Source: CAXXOK01 sp963674895 (GTDB taxonomy: Bacteria > Bacillota > Clostridia > Christensenellales > Aristaeellaceae). Taken from it: 64,000 bases of DNA. The position numbers and the translations under genes are program-made. The notes beneath the pieces were generated by a model. It worked only from the letters and a program-made list of their open reading frames with translations, had not been told where the DNA came from and did no database searches. Below, piece after piece: positions 25,136 to 34,315 of this stretch. Every line of letters begins with the position of its first letter. The stretch's first letter is position 1. The DNA lies in contig CAXXCY010000001.1 of NCBI GenBank assembly GCA_963674895.2, forward strand, positions 372,001 to 436,000. Reading direction: 5' to 3'.

Positions 25136-26020
25136 ATGCATAAGGATTATAGCTTTAAGACAAACAAAACAGGATACCTGCTGGTGGCTCCTGCGATGAT
25201 CGGGATCTTACTGATTGCCATCTATCCCATGGCTTACGGTATATATTTTGGCTTTTTTAAATATGATTTGATGAACGAAAGCCGGAATTTTATTTTCATG
25301 GATAACTATGCGCGGATTCTAACCAGCGCGAAATTCACCAACGCGCTAGGCAACACGGTTGTGTGGACTTTTTTTAATGTGGTGTTTCAAATCATCTTTG
25401 CACTGCTGATTGCCATAGTTCTCAATGAGAAACTCCGCTTTCGTAATTTCTTTCGCACCGGTATCATGGTTCCATGGGCCATTCCTTCGGTCATTGCGGT
25501 ACTAACGTTCAAATTTCTTTATGACGCGAAGGTCGGTATTGTCAATGTAATCTTTCAATCGCTTGGCATCATTGATCAACCCATTTCGTGGGTGGGCAAT
25601 ATTGGCACAGCCATGCCTGCGCTTATCATTGAAAGCATCTGGAAAGGCATGCCATTTGTACTGATCTTTATACTTGCAGCCTTGCAAACCATACCGCTGG
25701 ATGTATACGAAGGCTCACATCTGGACGGCGCAAGTGGCTGGCAACGTTTTATCTATATTACCTTCCCCATGATCAAGGAAACCGTCGGGATAGCAGCTAT
25801 CCTGACAACCATCGGCACCATCAATAACTTTAACACCATTTGGCTGATGACCGAGGGCGGGCCATTAGGCAGAACGGAGATTCTCTATACACTTGCGTAC
25901 CGATATGGTTTCACGGAATTTAATTTTGGTACATCATCCGCGGTTTCGGTCATTATTTTCATCATTATTATGGCGCTTACCAAAATCTACATTCGTTTTT
26001 CAGAGACGAAGGAGGCATAG
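25136..26020 (+). CDS. ABC sugar importer permease (MalF/UgpA type)
   Basis: 294 residues from ATG at 25136 after GAGGCGGGATTTG; a TTG three bases upstream is unlikely. Six membrane helices (for example YLLVAPAMIGILLIAIYPMAYGIYFGF) and the coupling motif EGSHLDGASGWQRFIYITFPMIKETVG (about 198-222) mark a carbohydrate-uptake family permease. It pairs with the next gene. Confidence 0.92.
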   Translation: MHKDYSFKTNKTGYLLVAPAMIGILLIAIYPMAYGIYFGFFKYDLMNESRNFIFMDNYARILTSAKFTNALGNTVVWTFFNVVFQIIFALLIAIVLNEKLRFRNFFRTGIMVPWAIPSVIAVLTFKFLYDAKVGIVNVIFQSLGIIDQPISWVGNIGTAMPALIIESIWKGMPFVLIFILAALQTIPLDVYEGSHLDGASGWQRFIYITFPMIKETVGIAAILTTIGTINNFNTIWLMTEGGPLGRTEILYTLAYRYGFTEFNFGTSSAVSVIIFIIIMALTKIYIRFSETKEA

Positions 26021-26023
26021 ACA

Positions 26024-26851
26024 GTGAAAATAAAACGAAGCATGCTCGCTATATGCTATATCATAGTGATTATTACCCTTCTCATTTCCTGCTTTCCTCT
26101 CTTACAGTTGGTGCTCACCTCGCTTAAGACCGAATCGCAGATTTTTAATATTAGACAGATTTTTCCAACAAGTATCACGTTTGCAAATTATTATCGTGTT
26201 GTGTTCAAAGCCAATTTCTTCATGTACTTCATGAACAGTGTCTTTGTTGCCTTTTTCACAACCGCTATTTGCATCGTATTGGCGGCAATGGCAGCTTACG
26301 GCTTTTGCCGGTTTAACATCGTTGGCTCCAGGCATCTGCGCATGGGTATTCTCTATGTTCGTATGTTCCCCGGCATTCTGTTGTCAGTTCCCTACTACAT
26401 TATTATGCGGAAATTGGGCTTGGCCAATACACTGACGGGGTTGATTTTGATCTATTGTTCCTTTTCTCTCCCTTTTTGCATATGGTATTTGCGCGCATTC
26501 TTTATGTCCCTCCCATGGGAAATTGAAGAATCGGCATTTATCGACGGTGCAGGAAGAGCCAAAGCTTTCCTGTTGATCGTGTTGCCGATGGCCAGACCAG
26601 GCATTCTGTCCACTAGCCTGCTCGCTTTTATCACCTCATGGGAGGAGTTTATGTTTGCCAATCTGTTTATCACCTCGACTTCCAAAAAAACCGTGCAACT
26701 CGGCGTACGTTCTTTCATTGGGGAATACAGCACAGACTGGGGTGGTATGATGGCTGCTGCTATGATTAGCCTCATACCGGTCATTGCGTTTTTTGCATTG
26801 GTGCAGAAGAACTTAGTATCAGGCATTACCGCCGGCGCAGTAAAAGGCTAA
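26024..26851 (+). CDS. ABC sugar importer permease (MalG/UgpE type)
   Basis: 275 residues with GTG start after GAAGGAGGC, three bases after the previous stop. Six helices and the coupling motif EESAFIDGAGRAKAFLLIVLPMARPG (about 168-192) are clear. The second channel subunit of the importer. Confidence 0.92.
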   Translation: MKIKRSMLAICYIIVIITLLISCFPLLQLVLTSLKTESQIFNIRQIFPTSITFANYYRVVFKANFFMYFMNSVFVAFFTTAICIVLAAMAAYGFCRFNIVGSRHLRMGILYVRMFPGILLSVPYYIIMRKLGLANTLTGLILIYCSFSLPFCIWYLRAFFMSLPWEIEESAFIDGAGRAKAFLLIVLPMARPGILSTSLLAFITSWEEFMFANLFITSTSKKTVQLGVRSFIGEYSTDWGGMMAAAMISLIPVIAFFALVQKNLVSGITAGAVKG

Positions 26852-26869
26852 TACAAAGGGAGAACGAAT

Positions 26870-29323
26870 ATGTATATTGATTTATCGGAATATGAACAGT
26901 TTTCAAAATCGAATTTTCACGGCGAAAAATTGACTGTGTACGTGCCCCGACAAATTACCAATGCACAATTTAACAACAATAGTGTGGTACTTACATTACG
27001 AACGATTGTGTGCAAAAAGGAGAAGATCGCCATCAGTGCGCTGATGTATGGTCGCAGTCTGCAGTTTGCGCATGATTACTGCGAAATGAGCTTACGGATG
27101 GATTTCATCAAGGGGAATATCGTACGTATACGGCTGTATCATGGAGAGGGTATGCCAGAAAAACACTATCCCATGCTGTTGGATGAGCCGAAACCAACCG
27201 CCACTGTCACAATGTCAGAGTGTGACGAGTGCATTGACTTTTCCACAGACGGCATGACAGTACGCGTATACAAAAATCCTTACCGTCTGGAGATCTATGA
27301 CGCAAATATGCGCCGGGTCTACCAACAGTATACCGACGACTTGCATAATGTCTGCAACGATCGTCGGCGCGGCTTCAAGGAAGGCGGGAAAACCCCCGAA
27401 ACTGCGCTTGAAAAAACCTTCAGCTTTCCCGGCATGGAGCGCCTGCCTTCTGGGTTTGCACTTAACGAGGAGAATAAGGCATCCTGTTATGCCGAAACGG
27501 TGACGATTGCGCCCAACGAACGCTTTTATGGGCTTGGCGAGCGCTTTGGCAAGCTTGATAAAAACGGCGAGGAGTTGCTTAATTGGACGATAAATCCTGT
27601 GGGAGTTTCGACTGCCAAATCCTATAAAGTAGTACCGTTCTTCATCAGCAATCATGGTTATGGCGTTTATTACAACACACCGCGCAAGATTCGCTTTTCG
27701 ATGGGCAGCTATTATTACAAAACATACAGCTGTGAAGTGGAAGATGATCTGCTGGATATGTTTGTGATACTGGGGGATACCCCCAATGCCATTCTGAGTG
27801 AATATACCTTGCTTACCGGCAGAAGCACCGCACCACCAAAATGGGCTTTTGGCGTTTGGCTCGGACGTAATTCCTATCGCTCTCTTCAGGAAATCGAAGA
27901 AATCGTAAACCGTATGAGGCGGGAGAAACTGCCCTGTGATGTCGTGCATATCGACTGGGATTATTGTAGTGGCGATTATGATTATGTGTTTGACCCATTA
28001 CGGTTTCCGGATATGTCAAACAATATCCAGCGGCTACTGGCTCAGGGAATCCGTCTTTCAGTGTGGCAGTATCCATATATCCGCTCAACTTCCCCCATCT
28101 ATCAAGAAGCCTTTGAGAATGGCTATTTAGCTAAAGACGAGCATGGACGATATGGTGACAGTCATGCAGGAAATATCGCCGTGATTGATTTCAGCAATCC
28201 CAAAGCGAAAGCGTGGTATCAGGAAAAGCTACGTGGGCTGCTGGAGGAAGGCGTTCGGGTGATCAAGACTGATTTCGGCGAAAACGCCCAGGATGTGTAT
28301 CAATACCAAAATATTGACGGCAGAGATATGCACAATCTGTATCCCTTTTATTATAACCAGGCAGCTTATGAAATCTGCCAGCAGGTACACCCTGGCGATT
28401 CGCTGATTTGGGGGCGTTCGGCTTATGCCGGCTGTCAACGATTCCCTGTATTCTGGGGCGGCGATTCCGATTCTGATTATTCTGGTATGTATCATTCGTT
28501 ACGCGGCGGGCTGTCCATCGGTTTGTCGGGTTTTCCTTTCTGGAGCCATGATGTTGGCGGATATTTTTGTACACCCGAAAAAAATGTCTACATCCGGTGG
28601 ATGCAAATGGGAATGCTTTCTGGTCTTATTCGTTTTCATGGCACATCCGAACGCGAGCCATGGGCCTTCGACGAGGAAACCATCAGGATCTATCGTAAGT
28701 ATGCCATGCTTCGCTATTCCTTAATGGAATATATCTATAGCGAGGCATTGATATGCACGGCTGATGGATCGCCGATGATGAGGGCGCTTGTTTTGGACTA
28801 TCCGCACGATCCAACCGTAGAAACCATCGATTCACAGTATATGTTTGGCCGAAGCTTGCTTGTAGCTCCCGTATTCAATGATGCGCTAGCGCAGCGCGTC
28901 TACCTCCCAAGTGGAAACCGATGGTTGGATTACCATACAAAACAGTGGTATGAAGGAGGACATTGGATTTGTCAGCAAACACCGTTGGAGATAATCCCGC
29001 TATTCATCCGTGGCGGTACGTGTCTGCCGATTGTTCCCGTGCAACAGTATGTAAATGAGAATCCTTATACCGCCCTCACTTGGGAAATATGCCCGGATGA
29101 TGGTCGGGTGGAAGGCTTTGTGAAAACTGATTGCTTTGATCTTAGAATTGAACTCACTATTATAAAAGATGAAGCAACCCTTTTCCTGCGCGGCACAACA
29201 CAAATTCCGCAGACGATTCATATTCACCAAAAAGGCATCAGACGCATTATGGTTAATGGCAGCGAGATATCGTTTGATTATCATGGAGATGATATGCTCA
29301 CCGCAACGATAACCCACAAATAA
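26870..29323 (+). CDS. Glycoside hydrolase family 31 (YicI-type alpha-xylosidase/alpha-glucosidase)
   Basis: 817 residues, no signal peptide, so cytoplasmic. After an N-terminal beta domain, the barrel holds the nucleophile in KTDFGEN (Asp468) and the acid/base in WGGDSDSDYS (Asp532), a spacing of 64 close to that in E. coli YicI. LRGGLSIGLSGFPFWSHDVGGY and GTSEREPW complete the signature. YicI-like enzymes release alpha-xylose or alpha-glucose from oligosaccharides. The segment before the nucleophile (HIDWDYCSGDYDYVFDPLRFPD) is YicI-like and lacks the Arg/Trp sulfonate pocket of sulfoquinovosidases such as YihQ. It acts on the glycoside imported by the preceding transporter. The precise sugar is not known. 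Confidence 0.9.
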   Translation: MYIDLSEYEQFSKSNFHGEKLTVYVPRQITNAQFNNNSVVLTLRTIVCKKEKIAISALMYGRSLQFAHDYCEMSLRMDFIKGNIVRIRLYHGEGMPEKHYPMLLDEPKPTATVTMSECDECIDFSTDGMTVRVYKNPYRLEIYDANMRRVYQQYTDDLHNVCNDRRRGFKEGGKTPETALEKTFSFPGMERLPSGFALNEENKASCYAETVTIAPNERFYGLGERFGKLDKNGEELLNWTINPVGVSTAKSYKVVPFFISNHGYGVYYNTPRKIRFSMGSYYYKTYSCEVEDDLLDMFVILGDTPNAILSEYTLLTGRSTAPPKWAFGVWLGRNSYRSLQEIEEIVNRMRREKLPCDVVHIDWDYCSGDYDYVFDPLRFPDMSNNIQRLLAQGIRLSVWQYPYIRSTSPIYQEAFENGYLAKDEHGRYGDSHAGNIAVIDFSNPKAKAWYQEKLRGLLEEGVRVIKTDFGENAQDVYQYQNIDGRDMHNLYPFYYNQAAYEICQQVHPGDSLIWGRSAYAGCQRFPVFWGGDSDSDYSGMYHSLRGGLSIGLSGFPFWSHDVGGYFCTPEKNVYIRWMQMGMLSGLIRFHGTSEREPWAFDEETIRIYRKYAMLRYSLMEYIYSEALICTADGSPMMRALVLDYPHDPTVETIDSQYMFGRSLLVAPVFNDALAQRVYLPSGNRWLDYHTKQWYEGGHWICQQTPLEIIPLFIRGGTCLPIVPVQQYVNENPYTALTWEICPDDGRVEGFVKTDCFDLRIELTIIKDEATLFLRGTTQIPQTIHIHQKGIRRIMVNGSEISFDYHGDDMLTATITHK

Positions 29324-29347
29324 AAAAGGATAGGAAGGGCATGAACA

Positions 29348-30301
29348 ATGAAAAAAATCCTTGGAAACACAAACATTAGTATTTCAAACATCGTTTTGGG
29401 CTGCTGGGCTATGGCTGGCGATTATTTCGGCGCAGCCGATGACCAATTATCCATTGCTACCATCAAAAAAAGCTTAGATCTTGGAATTAACACCTTTGAT
29501 AATGCTGAGTTTTATGGTCAAGGTCACGCTGAAGAAGTGTTGGGTAGGGCGCTTCAGGGTGTAGATCGAGATCAGTATGTGCTGATTACCAAGGTATGGA
29601 AAACCAATATGTCTCGGGAGACCATGCCAAAAGCATGCGAAGGCAGCATGAAGCGCATGGGCGTAGATTACATCGACGTTTATTTCCTCCACTATCCCAT
29701 TACCGAGGTTCCAATCGGTGAAATCATGGACACTATTATGCGCCTCAAAGAACAGGGAAAAATTGGCGCAATTGGCGTGTCCAATTTCAGTGTGGAGCAA
29801 ATTGAGCAAGCCCTGCGGTATGGCACCATTGATGTTGTACAGCCCTGTTATAGTTTGCTATGGCGTTATATTGACCGCGATTTACTGCCCTACTGCCGTC
29901 ACAGGGGTATGGGAGTAATTCCATATTCATCATTGGCGCAAGGGTTGCTGACGGGCACGCTGAAAGCTGATACGGTCATTGATGACGGTCGCAAGAATTC
30001 GGCGCTATTCCAACCGGGTATCTATGAAGAATGCCTGAAAGTGACCGAATTCATCAAGAAAATCGGCGAAGCGCACGGCAAAACACCATCACAGGTTGCG
30101 ATCAACTGGCTGGCGAACACACCTGGCATCACTGCCCCGATCGTAGGCGGAACCACGCCACAGTATATGATTGAAAACTTTGAGGCTGTAAACTGGACGA
30201 TGTCAGCAGATGAATATCATGCCATCGACGACTTCAGCAAGTCCATCACAGATAAAATGCCGGAATTTGAGCTTTTCTTTTCCACAACCGTTAAATCATA
30301 A
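29348..30301 (+). CDS. Aldo/keto reductase
   Basis: 317 residues after AGGAAGGGCATGAACA. The catalytic set is visible: Asp and Tyr in NTFDNAEFYGQG (about 49-60), Lys in LITKVW (about 80) and His in YFLHYP (about 113). The NADP-binding end shows VGGTTPQYMIENF. Members reduce aldehydes and ketones of sugars with NAD(P)H. In this operon it could reduce the aldehyde released by the aldolase, or oxidise or reduce the sugar before isomerisation. The first partner residue after Asp (NAEFYG instead of the usual TAxxYG) is mildly unusual. Confidence 0.88.
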   Translation: MKKILGNTNISISNIVLGCWAMAGDYFGAADDQLSIATIKKSLDLGINTFDNAEFYGQGHAEEVLGRALQGVDRDQYVLITKVWKTNMSRETMPKACEGSMKRMGVDYIDVYFLHYPITEVPIGEIMDTIMRLKEQGKIGAIGVSNFSVEQIEQALRYGTIDVVQPCYSLLWRYIDRDLLPYCRHRGMGVIPYSSLAQGLLTGTLKADTVIDDGRKNSALFQPGIYEECLKVTEFIKKIGEAHGKTPSQVAINWLANTPGITAPIVGGTTPQYMIENFEAVNWTMSADEYHAIDDFSKSITDKMPEFELFFSTTVKS

Positions 30302-30328
30302 TTCATAAAGAACGAAGGTGGGAACAAT

Positions 30329-31186
30329 ATGCCACTTGTAAGTGTAAATGAACTTCTCAATCACGCAACCAAAAACAAATATGGCATTGCCGCCATCAAC
30401 GTCATGGATTTTATGACCATTCGCCATGCGGTTATGGCCGCCCAACAGGAGCGCGTTGGCATCATCATCCAGTACTACCCAGGGTATTCTGATTTTTGTC
30501 CACTTTCCCATATTGCTTTTATGGCCAAGGACTTGGCTGCAAAAGCAACCGTTCCCGTAGCAGTTCATTTAGACCATTCCGCTACCTATGAAGTTGCTAT
30601 ATCGGGCCTTCGAGACGGTTTCCCGTCTATCATGGTAGACGGCTCCGTTCTTCCTTATGAGGAAAATGTGAAGCTGACTTCCGCAGTTGTCGATGCTGCA
30701 AAAGTTTTCCACGTGGACGTTGAAGCGGAATTGGGCCACGTGGGTTTCGGTGATTCTCTGGAGGATTTTACTAATCAGGATCAATTCACGCAGGTGGATC
30801 AAGCCGTGGATTTTATCCAGAGGACCGGCTGTTTGTCACTTGCCGTAGCTGTAGGTAATGCGCACGGCAATTATGCTCAAAAGCCTAATCTTGACTTTGA
30901 ACGTATTAAGGCATTGCGCCGGGCGATTGAAATTCCCCTGGTGCTACACGGATGCTCCGGCATCCCTGACGATCAAATGCAGCGCGCTGTAAATGAGGGC
31001 ATGAGCAAGTTCAACATCGCCACGGAGTATTCTCGTGCAACCTATCGTGGTTTGCAGCAACTGATTGAATCCGGAACAAATAAGGATGATTGTTTTGCCC
31101 TGTTCCGTGCCGCACAAGTGCCGATGATGGAGTTTGTTGTTAAAAAAATCAGGCTGCTCAATCCCAATCGATTTGCTATTGGATAA
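30329..31186 (+). CDS. Class II (zinc) ketose-bisphosphate aldolase
   Basis: 285 residues, typical length for the tagatose/fructose-bisphosphate group. VPVAVHLDHSATYEV (about 79-93) carries the catalytic Asp and zinc His; further zinc or phosphate ligands lie in DVEAELGHVG, VGNAHGNYAQKPNLDF, LVLHGCSGIPDDQMQRA and FNIATEYSRATY. It cleaves a phosphorylated ketose into dihydroxyacetone phosphate and an aldehyde. It lies between the aldo/keto reductase and the kinase, so it probably acts on the product of that kinase. Confidence 0.92.
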   Translation: MPLVSVNELLNHATKNKYGIAAINVMDFMTIRHAVMAAQQERVGIIIQYYPGYSDFCPLSHIAFMAKDLAAKATVPVAVHLDHSATYEVAISGLRDGFPSIMVDGSVLPYEENVKLTSAVVDAAKVFHVDVEAELGHVGFGDSLEDFTNQDQFTQVDQAVDFIQRTGCLSLAVAVGNAHGNYAQKPNLDFERIKALRRAIEIPLVLHGCSGIPDDQMQRAVNEGMSKFNIATEYSRATYRGLQQLIESGTNKDDCFALFRAAQVPMMEFVVKKIRLLNPNRFAIG

Positions 31187-31197
31187 GGAGGCTGTTT

Positions 31198-32154
31198 ATG
31201 TTTGATATCGTAGGTATCGGTACCCCCTGCATCGATCTAAACGTAAACGTTGACAAACTTCCCGATCCCAATAGTTATGTACCGCTACGTCAGCATAGCT
31301 GGCAGGGAGGCGGTAAAGTAGCCACAGGTTTAGTTACTGCAGCACGGCTCTCGGCGAAGTGCGCGTTTTGGGGCGCGGTGGGCGACGATCTGTACGGACG
31401 TTTCTGCGTGGCAGATTTCAAAAAACATCACATCGATACTTCTGGTCTTTATCTACGACACCAGCAAACCACCGATCTGTCCATTGTTCTTAGTGATTCT
31501 GCCACCTTAAGCCGCAGTTTTATCTATCATCGTGGCAATGCGGCGCCTTTGCAACCCTATGAGATGGATATAGCGGTGATCCGTAACAGTCGCTTTGTCT
31601 ATATTTCATCCATCGGCAACGCCGAGGAATTCGCATTGAAAGTGGCCAAAGCAAATGGAATTGAGGTGTTCATTGACGCCGATAGCTATACCCCGATGCT
31701 TCGCAGCTATCTCTCCTCACTGGATATTTTTGTAGCGTCGGAAGATGTCTACAATGCGTTTTTTGATAACCAAAATTATCAGAAAAATTGCGAGAGCATT
31801 CTTTGCAAAGGTCCTCACGTGGTTATTTTTACCTTTGGTATAAGAGGCTGTGTGGGAATGAGTGAGGATGGATTTTTTCAAATACCAGTATTTGATGTTG
31901 AGGTACATGACACCGTAGGCGCGGGGGATGTGTTCCACGGAGCATTGATCGCGGGCATGCTGAAAGGTAAACCTGTGGAAGAAGCCGCGAGGCTAGCCAG
32001 TGCTGTTGCGGCAATCAAGTGCACCTGCATTGGCGGCCGTGCTGGAATTCCGACGCTGGATGTCGCTGTGCGCTTTATGGAAACAGGACAAATCGACGAT
32101 AAAGAAATCAAAGAAAGAATAGCGTTCTATGAAAGGGGACTTGAACATGTATAG
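31198..32154 (+). CDS. PfkB-family carbohydrate kinase
   Basis: 318 residues after AGGAGGCTGTTT. PfkB hallmarks are HSWQGGGKVATGLVTAARLSAKCAFWGAVGDDLYG (about 35-70) and the catalytic DTVGAGDVFHGALIAG (Asp near 243). The kinase phosphorylates a ketose or related sugar with ATP. Flanked by an aldolase and an isomerase, it likely makes the phosphoester cleaved by the aldolase. The overlap of eight bases with the isomerase gene suggests tight co-expression. Confidence 0.9.
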   Translation: MFDIVGIGTPCIDLNVNVDKLPDPNSYVPLRQHSWQGGGKVATGLVTAARLSAKCAFWGAVGDDLYGRFCVADFKKHHIDTSGLYLRHQQTTDLSIVLSDSATLSRSFIYHRGNAAPLQPYEMDIAVIRNSRFVYISSIGNAEEFALKVAKANGIEVFIDADSYTPMLRSYLSSLDIFVASEDVYNAFFDNQNYQKNCESILCKGPHVVIFTFGIRGCVGMSEDGFFQIPVFDVEVHDTVGAGDVFHGALIAGMLKGKPVEEAARLASAVAAIKCTCIGGRAGIPTLDVAVRFMETGQIDDKEIKERIAFYERGLEHV

Positions 32155-33535
32155 CGATTCACTTGTCATAGGTGTCCTGCCAATCCGAAGATCATTCTTG
32201 AACATGGAGGAGGCACTGCGGCAAAAAACAGCCATCATGCAAAAAATATCCGAGAGAAAACCGTCGTGCGTGACTATAGTGAACATAGATGATCTGTGCG
32301 CTAACGGTATTGCTAGCCAACTGAGCACTGTGACAGGCATCATCGAGAAATTTAAAAAACATCACATCAACGCATTGTTCATTCCGTTTTGCGATTTTGG
32401 AGAGGAACAGGTGGCGGCGAGCGTCGCCAAAGCATTTGATGTGCCGGTACTGGTTTGGGGACCCCGCGACGAAGCTCCTAATACGGATGTGTCCCGCGGT
32501 CGCGATACTCAATGCGGCATGTTTGCAGCCACAAAGGTATTGCGCCGGTTCAATGTGCGTTATAGCTATATTGTCAACTGTGCAACGAATAGCACGCATT
32601 TCACACAAGGCTTTGACCGTTTTGTACGCGTGGCGATGATCGTCAAAGCCCTGCTTGGATTGCGCATTGCCAAGATCGGTTCGCGCCCCTCCCCTTTTCT
32701 CAGTGTTGCAACCAATGAAGCCGCACTGATGCGGCGCTTTGGCATCACGGTAGAGCCGATCTCGCCCTCCTCCGTTGCCAAGGAAGCGCTGGCGTTGATT
32801 GAGCGTAAGGATTCTGCCTGGCAGGATTATCTGAACGACCTTCGCACACGAGTTGACTGTAGTTTGATGGCTACTGAAGATGTTGAAAAAATTACAGCGT
32901 TGAAATTGGCCATTCAGGCGCGGATGGAAGAGACGCAATGTACGGTTGCGGCATCGGAGTGCTGGTCGGTCTTTTATGACCTGTTGGGTGTCCCTCCGTG
33001 TGTCGCCATGGGCGAGCTGGCCAACGAAGGCCTTCCCGTTTCCTGTGAGGCTGATGTTAACGGAAGCATTACCATGGCAATACTCCGTGCCTGTGGGCTG
33101 TATCAAAAACCAGTCTTTCTGGCAGATCTGACTATTCGTCATCCCGCCAACGACAATGCCGAATTGCTTTGGCACTGCGGCGTCTTTGCCTATGGATTGC
33201 GTGCGTCACAAAGCAAACCCTATTTGAAAGACAGTTTTCAACGTTGGGAACTTCAGCAGGGCGAACTTACCTTGTGCCGATTTGATGATGCGGAGGATAA
33301 CTACTTCTTGTTTGGAGGCAAAGGCAAGACAGTCGCGGGCCCGGAGACGACCGGCAACTATGTTTGGCTTGAGGTGAATGACTGGCAAAGGTGGGAAGAA
33401 GCATTGATGTTTGGCCCATACATCCATCACATTGGTGGGTTGTACGGGGATCATCTGCCTGTTTTACGAGAAGCAGCTCGCTATCTATCTCTCTCAATGC
33501 AGGAACCGGACAACTGCTCAATCCGTTCACTCTAG
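32147..33535 (+). CDS. L-fucose/L-arabinose isomerase-family sugar isomerase
   Basis: 462 residues from ATG at 32147 after AAGGGGACTTGAAC; an in-frame ATG at 32129 is less well placed. The N-terminal Rossmann-like half (VIGVLPIRRSFLNMEEALRQKTAIMQ; FDVPVLVWGPRDEAP) and the C-terminal half (ASECWSVFYDLLGVPPCVAMGELANEGLPVSCEADVNGSITMAIL; FLADLTIRHPANDNAELLWHCGVFA) match the superfamily, with Glu and Asp metal ligands in GELANEG and CEADVNG. It would convert an aldose to a ketose for the PfkB kinase. Members in some other operons isomerise sulfoquinovose rather than fucose or arabinose. A terminator follows. Confidence 0.85.
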   Translation: MYSDSLVIGVLPIRRSFLNMEEALRQKTAIMQKISERKPSCVTIVNIDDLCANGIASQLSTVTGIIEKFKKHHINALFIPFCDFGEEQVAASVAKAFDVPVLVWGPRDEAPNTDVSRGRDTQCGMFAATKVLRRFNVRYSYIVNCATNSTHFTQGFDRFVRVAMIVKALLGLRIAKIGSRPSPFLSVATNEAALMRRFGITVEPISPSSVAKEALALIERKDSAWQDYLNDLRTRVDCSLMATEDVEKITALKLAIQARMEETQCTVAASECWSVFYDLLGVPPCVAMGELANEGLPVSCEADVNGSITMAILRACGLYQKPVFLADLTIRHPANDNAELLWHCGVFAYGLRASQSKPYLKDSFQRWELQQGELTLCRFDDAEDNYFLFGGKGKTVAGPETTGNYVWLEVNDWQRWEEALMFGPYIHHIGGLYGDHLPVLREAARYLSLSMQEPDNCSIRSL

Positions 33536-33590
33536 AGTGATCAGCCTGTTTTCGATCACAAAAATTTGAGGTAAACGGCTCCCTCTTTTA

Positions 33591-33645
33591 CGGAAGCTAA
33601 ATCGATGCTTTTTCGTCGGCATAGCTTCCGCTATTTTTATTTTAC
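33591..33645 (+). terminator. Terminator of the GH31 sugar operon
   Basis: CGGAAGCTA (33591-33599) and TAGCTTCCG (33622-33630) pair, with CTATTTTTATTTTA after the stem, some 55 bases after the isomerase stop. Confidence 0.75.
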
Positions 33646-33696
33646 TTCGCAATCAACGAGCTCAGAATCAGTCTACCGCCCAATATTGATTATAAT

Positions 33697-33795
33697 GCAC
33701 CCACCTGTTCAATTTTGCACCCACTAGAAAGGCTTAATTAAATTGTATCAATCTCGTACTCTAAATACAAATCGAGAGTACGAGATTGATACAAT
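33697..33795. repeat. Insertion-sequence-end-like repeat, copy A, with a 21-base perfect inverted repeat
   Basis: GCACCCACCTGTTCAATTTT (33697-33716) is followed 20 bases on by a second GCACCCA, then an AT-rich segment and the motif TTGTATCAATCTCGTACT. About 75 bases match copy B at 39285-39358 in the same orientation. In copy A the TTGTATCAATCTCGTACT motif is followed by its perfect inverted copy: 33742-33762 pairs with 33775-33795 over 21 bases, loop of 12. Repeated GCACCCAC units at one end recall IS21-type multiple terminal repeats, but no transposase is present. Confidence 0.55.
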
Positions 33796-34076
33796 GAGAG
33801 TCGATCTAAAATGATTGGCTCTTATTGTATATGGCGGAGAAATGCCTTGATATATAAGGTTTTCGCGAAATGTTGAGAGTTTCAAAGGCTCGTTGCTTTT
33901 CAGGTTAATCTGTAGGGAAATAGGTTTTGACAACATTTTCGACTGCCACCTAACTGTAGATACCCCCCTAGGACGAAAAATTAAAATGTTTAGGAATAAT
34001 TAGAAGGTTTACCCATAAGTATGATTCTCAGTTGATTTAGAACACATGTAATGTTTTTATAAAACAGTTTAAATAT
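33796..34076. other. AT-rich spacer with no gene
   Basis: Together with copy A of the repeat and the fragment at 34077 this makes a roughly 780-base gene-free gap between the sugar operon and the next importer. No ORF or further motif is convincing here. Confidence 0.5.
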
Positions 34077-34245
34077 CTACTTATAGGAGATAGAAAAGGA
34101 TTTATTGCAGTGCGGGCATATTACACTCTCAGCAAAATATTCCAAACATATCTTTCCTCCGCAATATGGGCAGGGAAATTTCTTAACATATGAACGCGCT
34201 TTACTTTTTTCATCGAGTCAGTTTTTTATCCAAATTGAATTTCAT
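34077..34245 (-). pseudogene. Small zinc-ribbon protein remnant, probably frameshifted
   Basis: On the minus strand, the frame ending at 34077 reads KKFPCPYCGGKICLEYF and CPHCNKSFSISYK, two Cys pairs of a small zinc ribbon. It opens after a stop and has no start codon. A one-base shift near 34214 would join it to an ATG at 34245 (MKFNLDKKLT). It therefore looks like a broken gene of about 55 codons. The function is unknown. Confidence 0.35.
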
Positions 34246-34315
34246 CACTATAATACACTCCACTACTTCTGTGTACATATATGGGGGGTCAGGCCAGATT
34301 TATTACTGTATTTTG

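Noticed and set aside
23251..33535. Firm assignment of the sugar operon to sulfoquinovose degradation.
   Set aside because: The gene set fits loosely, but the GH31 lacks the recognisable sulfonate-binding Arg/Trp region and no sulfonate exporter is present, so it is kept only as a hypothesis.
13948..33734. A nine-base match TAGAAAGGC near 13948 and near 33725 as possible att sites of the sugar island.
   Set aside because: Too short to distinguish from chance over this distance, and no longer flanking similarity.
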